Source of the DNA: DASUAS01 sp036271015 | GTDB taxonomy: Bacteria; Actinomycetota; Acidimicrobiia; IMCC26256; DASPTH01 | Assembly (NCBI GenBank): GCA_036271015.1 | Contig: DATBBL010000353.1 | Span: forward strand, 1-10,201 | Direction of reading: 5' to 3' | DNA length: 10,201 nt | Shown: one piece after another, positions 6,866-10,201 of the stretch | Numbering within the stretch: position 1 is the first letter of the stretch | Layout: every line of letters starts with the position of its first letter | The notes under the pieces: model-generated | Database searches by the model: none | What the model saw: only the letters and a program-made list of their open reading frames with translations | Told to the model about the DNA's origin: nothing | Made by a program: the position numbers and the translations under genes

Positions 6866-8280
6866 GCGCGACGGAGCTGGCGGCGGCGGTCCGCGCCGGG
6901 ACTCGTTCGGCGCGAGACGTGGTCGACGAGCACCTTCTCGTCATCGAGGCGGGCGACGTGGAGCTGCACGCCTGCAACCTCGTGACCGCCGAATGGGCGC
7001 GCACCACAGCCGACGCGGTCGACGTCGCGGTCGCCCGCGGTGCCGACCCGGGCCCGCTCGCCGGTGTGCCGATCGTGCTCAAGGACAACCTGTGCACCCG
7101 CGGCGTGGCCACCACGTGTTCGTCGCGGATCCTGGAGGGCTGGCAGCCGCCGTACACGGCGACGGTGGTCGACCGCGTGCTGGCCGCCGGCGCGGTCCCC
7201 GTCGCCAAGACCAACCTCGACGAGTTCGCGATGGGCTCGTCCACCGAGAACTCTGCGTTCGGCCCCACCCGGAACCCGCGCGACCTCTCGCGCGTGCCGG
7301 GCGGCTCCAGTGGCGGCTCGGCCGCGGCGGTCGCCGCCGGGTACGCGCCGCTGGGGCTCGGCTCCGACACCGGCGGATCGATCCGCCAGCCCGCCGCGCT
7401 CTGCGGCGTCGTCGGCGTGAAGCCCACGTACGGGCTGGTGTCGCGCTACGGCCTGGTGGCGTTCGCCAGCTCGCTCGACCAGATCGGCCCGCTCGCGACC
7501 ACGGTGACCGATGCCGCGCTGCTGCTCGACAGCATCGCCGGCCCCGACCCGATGGACTCCACGTCGATCGCGTCGCCGTACGAGGCGGTGCTCCCGGTCG
7601 TGAACCGCGGCATTGAGGGCCTGCGCATCGGGCTGGTCGACGAGCTCGTGGAGGGCGACGGCTTCCAGCCCGAGGTGCTGGCCGCGGTCGACCAGGCGGC
7701 ACGTGCGCTCGAAAAGGCCGGTGCGACCGTCGACCGGGTCAGCGTGCCGAGCGCGCGCTACGGGCTGTCGGCGTACTACGTGATCGCGCCGGCCGAGGCG
7801 TCGTCGAACCTCGCACGGTACGACGGCGTGCGTTACGGATTGCGGGTCGACGGTGAGGACGTCGCCACGATGAACGCGCGGACGCGCGAGGCGGGCTTCG
7901 GGCCCGAGGTGAAGCGGCGCATCATGCTGGGCACGTACGCCCTGTCGGCGGGGTACTACGACGCGTACTACGGCCAGGCGCAGCGCGTCCGCACGTTGAT
8001 CATCCGCGACTTCGCGCGTGCGTACGAGCGGTTCGACGCTCTGCTCTCACCCACGTCGCCCACGGTCGCGTTCGCGCTGGGGGCGAAGTCGGCCGACCCG
8101 CTCGCGATGTACCTGTCCGACGTGTGTACCATCCCGACCAACCTGGCCGGGCACGCTGCGATCAGCGTGCCGTTCGGCGCGGGCGAGGCGGGGTTGCCGA
8201 TCGGCGTGCAGGTGCTGGCGCCGGCGCTGGGCGAACCGGTGATGTTCCGCGTGGCGCGGGTGCTCGAGGAGGCGGCATGA
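6862..8280 (+). CDS. gatA: Asp/Glu-tRNA amidotransferase subunit A (glutaminase)
   Basis: A 472-residue catalytic subunit that hydrolyses glutamine and passes ammonia through a tunnel to GatB. It is an amidase-signature enzyme with a complete Ser-cisSer-Lys triad: K74 (PIVLKDNLC), S149 (PGGSSGGSAAAV) and S173 (GSDTGGSIRQPA). Each is shifted by exactly five residues from K79, S154 and S178 of the Staphylococcus aureus enzyme. Further family segments are VGVKPTYGLVSRYGL, SLDQIGPL, RRIMLGTYALSAGYYDAYY and PTNLAGHAAISVPFG. The length is normal. The GTG start at 6862 overlaps the gatC stop (GTGA). The TGA at 8278-8280 lies within the ATGA that opens gatB and within repeat copy B. No missing residue or frameshift is seen. 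Confidence 0.99.
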   Translation: MSATELAAAVRAGTRSARDVVDEHLLVIEAGDVELHACNLVTAEWARTTADAVDVAVARGADPGPLAGVPIVLKDNLCTRGVATTCSSRILEGWQPPYTATVVDRVLAAGAVPVAKTNLDEFAMGSSTENSAFGPTRNPRDLSRVPGGSSGGSAAAVAAGYAPLGLGSDTGGSIRQPAALCGVVGVKPTYGLVSRYGLVAFASSLDQIGPLATTVTDAALLLDSIAGPDPMDSTSIASPYEAVLPVVNRGIEGLRIGLVDELVEGDGFQPEVLAAVDQAARALEKAGATVDRVSVPSARYGLSAYYVIAPAEASSNLARYDGVRYGLRVDGEDVATMNARTREAGFGPEVKRRIMLGTYALSAGYYDAYYGQAQRVRTLIIRDFARAYERFDALLSPTSPTVAFALGAKSADPLAMYLSDVCTIPTNLAGHAAISVPFGAGEAGLPIGVQVLAPALGEPVMFRVARVLEEAA

Positions 8281-8345
8281 GCGTGAGCGAGCCGTATCCC
8301 GGCGAGGAGCGAATGCCCGAGGGAGCAGGCATGAGCGTGAGCGAG
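8274..8345 (+). repeat. Dispersed repeat, copy B, about 72 bp, inside the gatA/gatB junction
   Basis: GGCATGAGCGTGAGCGA occurs at 8274-8290 and identically at 8328-8344, 54 bp apart, around a core whose 8295-8319 matches copy A (3275-3251, other strand) at 23 of 25 positions. Copies A and B have the same length (72 nt as drawn) and the same half-site plan. A carries two extra G between GCGAGCCG and TATCCC. The first half-site holds the gatA TGA and the gatB ATG. The whole element is translated as the N-terminus of GatB (MSVSEPYPGEERMPEGAG, then MSVSE again). As in copy A, the element begins on the stop codon of the preceding gene. Confidence 0.75.
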
Positions 8346-9821
8346 TCGGAGCGGATGGGCGTGCAGGCCTACGAGCCGGTCATCGGCCTCGAGGTCCACT
8401 GCGAGCTCTCGACCGAGACCAAGTTGTTCTGCGGCTGCCCCAACGAGTTCGGCGCCGAGCCCAACACCCACGTCTGCCCGGTGTGCCTCGGGCTCCCTGG
8501 GTCGCTGCCGGTGCTCAACGAGCAGAGCGTCGAGTACGCCTTGCGTTTCGCCGACGCCGCGCACCTGCGGGTCCCGGAGCAGTCGACGTTCGCGCGCAAG
8601 AACTACTTCTATCCCGACATGCCGAAGGACTACCAGATCTCGCAGTACGACGACCCGATCACGGTCGATGGCTGGATCGACGTCGACGGCGGCCGGGTGG
8701 GCATCGAGCGCGCGCACCTCGAGGAGGACACGGGGAAGACCGTCCACGTCGGCGGCGGAGGTCGCATCCACGAAGCCGATCACTCGCTCGTTGACTACAA
8801 CCGCGCCGGTGTGCCGCTCATGGAGATCGTGAGCCGGCCCGACATCCGCAGCGCCGAGCACGCGCGCGCCTACGTGACCGAGCTACGCGGGGTGCTGCAG
8901 GCAATCGGCGTCTCCGACGTCAAGATGGAGGAGGGCTCCATGCGCGTCGACGCCAACGTGTCGGTGCGCCCGATCGGCACGTCGGAGCTCGGCACCAAGG
9001 TCGAGGTCAAGAACATGAACTCGCTGCGCTCGCTCGGGCGGGCGATCGAGTACGAGATCGAACGGCAGATCGGAGCGCTGGAGTCCGGCGAACGGATCGT
9101 GCAGGAGACCCGGCACTGGGACGAAGCCGACGGGCGCACGCACTCGATGCGAACGAAGGAAGGCTCCTCCGACTACCGCTACTTCCCCGAGCCCGACCTC
9201 GTGCCGGTGGCGCCCACCGACGAGATGCGCGACCGGGTGCGCACGTCGTTACCGGAGCTGCCCGCTCACCGCCGCGCCCGGCTGCAGGAGGCGTGGGGGA
9301 TCAGCGATAACGAGGCGCGGGTGCTCATCGCCACACCCGGCCTCGCCGACTACGCGGAGGCGGCCGTCGACTCGCTCGACGGCGGGTCGGCGCGCGACGT
9401 CGTGAAGTGGGCCAACGGGGAGGTCCTCGGTCACCTCAACGAATCGGGGCTGTCACCCGAGGTGCTCCCGCTCGCGCCGGACGGGCTGGCGGAGCTCGTC
9501 GGCCTGGTCGACGCCGGGTTGATCTCGCGCAGCCAGGCGAAGGACGTGCTCGGTGAGTGCCTCAGTGAGCCCAAGCGACCGAAGCAGGTCGTCGCCGAGC
9601 GCGGGTTGTCGCAGGTGAGCGACGCCGGCGCGATCGGCGCGGTCGTCGACGAGGTGCTCGCCGCCAACGCCGACGCGGTGGAGGAGTACCGCACCGGTGA
9701 CGACAAGGTCCGCAAGAAGAAGCGCGGCTTCATCACCGGCGAGGTGATGCGGGCGCTCCGGGGCCAGGGGAACCCGAAGGTCGTCAACGAGCTCCTCGAC
9801 GAGAAGCTCGCCGCCGGATAA
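8277..9821 (+). CDS. gatB: Asp/Glu-tRNA amidotransferase subunit B
   Basis: Subunit that binds the misacylated tRNA, phosphorylates the Glu/Asp side chain with ATP and accepts ammonia from GatA. From the ATG at 8277 it has 514 residues. The conserved part begins at YEPVIGLEVHCEL (32-44). Next come the zinc cysteines C52, C54, C67 and C70 (LFCGCPNEF, HVCPVCLGLPG), then KNYFYPDMPKDYQISQYD, HLEEDTGKTVH, DYNRAGVPLMEIV, EVKNMNSLRSLGRAIEYEI and DYRYFPEPDL, and a helical tRNA-binding tail from about 390. Three starts are possible: 8277 (overlaps gatA by 4 bases; GAGGAGG at -13), 8331 (GAGGGAG at -13, 496 residues) and 8355 (488 residues). I annotate the first for the coupled ATGA, but the first 18 residues are encoded by a repeat and the ancestral start may be 8331. 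A TAA at 9819 ends the gene. Confidence 0.98.
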   Translation: MSVSEPYPGEERMPEGAGMSVSESERMGVQAYEPVIGLEVHCELSTETKLFCGCPNEFGAEPNTHVCPVCLGLPGSLPVLNEQSVEYALRFADAAHLRVPEQSTFARKNYFYPDMPKDYQISQYDDPITVDGWIDVDGGRVGIERAHLEEDTGKTVHVGGGGRIHEADHSLVDYNRAGVPLMEIVSRPDIRSAEHARAYVTELRGVLQAIGVSDVKMEEGSMRVDANVSVRPIGTSELGTKVEVKNMNSLRSLGRAIEYEIERQIGALESGERIVQETRHWDEADGRTHSMRTKEGSSDYRYFPEPDLVPVAPTDEMRDRVRTSLPELPAHRRARLQEAWGISDNEARVLIATPGLADYAEAAVDSLDGGSARDVVKWANGEVLGHLNESGLSPEVLPLAPDGLAELVGLVDAGLISRSQAKDVLGECLSEPKRPKQVVAERGLSQVSDAGAIGAVVDEVLAANADAVEEYRTGDDKVRKKKRGFITGEVMRALRGQGNPKVVNELLDEKLAAG

Positions 9822-9835
9822 CCGTCACACCGGCG
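9812..9835 (+). terminator. Weak stem-loop over the gatB stop codon
   Basis: CGCCGG (9812-9817) can pair with CCGGCG (9830-9835), leaving a 12-nt loop that includes the TAA, followed by CGCTTTC. CCGGC (9830-9834) can instead pair with GCCGG (9846-9850) just before the next ATG, so two alternative stems exist. Short stems in high-G+C DNA arise easily by chance. Confidence 0.3.
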
Positions 9836-9850
9836 CGCTTTCATTGCCGG

Positions 9851-10201
9851 ATGGACGACGTCGAGCGTGTTCGAGCCGGCAGTGAATCTCCCGAGGCGCG
9901 AATAGCCGCCACCGCCGACGCCCAGTTCGGCGTGTTCTCGCGTCGGCAGGCACTCGATGCGGGGTTCAGCGCACGACAGATCCAGCTGCGCGTGACCGGG
10001 AAGCGGTGGGAGAGCCGACACCGCGGGGTGTACCGGATCGTCGGCGCGCCGGAGACCCGGCAGCAGTCGGCGATGGCGGCGTCGCTGTATGCAGGCGAGG
10101 GTGCGCTCGTCTCCCACGGCGCTGCCGGTCGCCTGTGGGAGATCGAGGGTGTCCGCGCGAGAGGTGTCGAGCTCTGGGTGCCGTCGTCGAAGAAGTCCGA
10201 C
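9851..10201 (+). CDS. AbiEi-type winged-helix protein, 3'-truncated by window edge
   Basis: The frame opens with ATG at 9851 and runs open to the window end (117 residues). The N-terminal third reads ARIAATADAQFGVFSRRQAL, then DAGFSARQIQLRVTGKRWESRHRGVYRIVG, the pattern of the winged-helix domain found in AbiEi-family antitoxins and in many actinobacterial stand-alone proteins (a helix-turn-helix with a gain in basic residues, then HRGVY). Next is SAMAASLYAGEGALVSHGAAGRLWEIEG, also typical. Many such proteins continue into a DUF559/Vsr-like endonuclease-fold domain, but that part would lie beyond the edge. No AbiEii-type toxin partner is visible, so calling it an antitoxin would go too far. 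It has more A/T at third positions in its first 25 codons (CGT GTT CGA, AGT GAA TCT) than its neighbours. No clear ribosome binding site precedes the ATG. Confidence 0.75.
   Translation, partial: MDDVERVRAGSESPEARIAATADAQFGVFSRRQALDAGFSARQIQLRVTGKRWESRHRGVYRIVGAPETRQQSAMAASLYAGEGALVSHGAAGRLWEIEGVRARGVELWVPSSKKSD

Noticed and set aside
7968..8861. 297-residue minus-strand frame over the gatA/gatB junction
   Set aside because: Antisense to conserved GatA and GatB. Its segment SLLAGI also appears in a plus frame at 3078-3302 only because both read across the dispersed repeat.

Overview
The window reads as a contiguous piece of a very G+C-rich actinobacterial chromosome, with G or C at nearly every third codon position. 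Three things suggest an actinomycete outside the classic model genera, possibly class Acidimicrobiia: the gene set (NAD+-dependent ligase, PASTA-domain Ser/Thr kinase, hot-dog dehydratase pair, SCP2-like protein, GatCAB), several genes that start 6-8 nt after a TANNNT -10 box as leaderless actinobacterial genes do, and an AbiEi-like gene at the right edge. The class is an inference. No phage, transposase, CRISPR array, rRNA or tRNA is visible.

Layout. Positions 1-1252 hold the 3' part of ligA. A forward cluster at 1334-3220 follows: a FAS1-like (MaoC N-terminal type) dehydratase subunit, a catalytic MaoC dehydratase subunit overlapping it by one base, and a zinc-dependent alcohol dehydrogenase 16 bp further on. 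A small single-pass membrane protein of unknown function (3292-3798, minus) converges on this cluster and diverges from a 628-residue kinase with four PASTA repeats (3889-5775). About 345 bp without a confident gene follow. A small SCP2-like protein (6121-6522, minus) then diverges, across only 46 bp, from the operon gatC-gatA-gatB (6569-9821), whose genes overlap by 4 bp at each junction. The window ends inside a gene for an AbiEi-type winged-helix protein (9851 onward).

How the genes fit together. GatCAB amidates misacylated Glu-tRNA(Gln) and/or Asp-tRNA(Asn). In Mycobacterium tuberculosis ligA also lies close to gatC, gatA and gatB, so ligA and gatCAB look like an old neighbourhood into which about 5.3 kb of lipid-type enzymes, a signalling kinase and a lipid-binding-type protein have been placed. 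The kinase and the divergent membrane protein may both act at the cell envelope, but only their positions link them.

Most interesting observation. A small repeat of about 72 bp occurs twice, in opposite orientation: at 3227-3298 (between the convergent dehydrogenase and membrane-protein genes) and at 8274-8345 (the gatA/gatB junction). Each copy has the half-site GGC(G/A)TGAGCGTNNGCGA at both ends, 54-55 bp apart, around a conserved core containing TATCCCGGCGAG. Each copy starts on the TGA stop codon of the preceding gene. In the second copy the element reads through as the N-terminus of GatB and gives that gene two start codons, each with its own ribosome binding site. It looks like a dispersed intergenic repeat that has been taken into a housekeeping protein.
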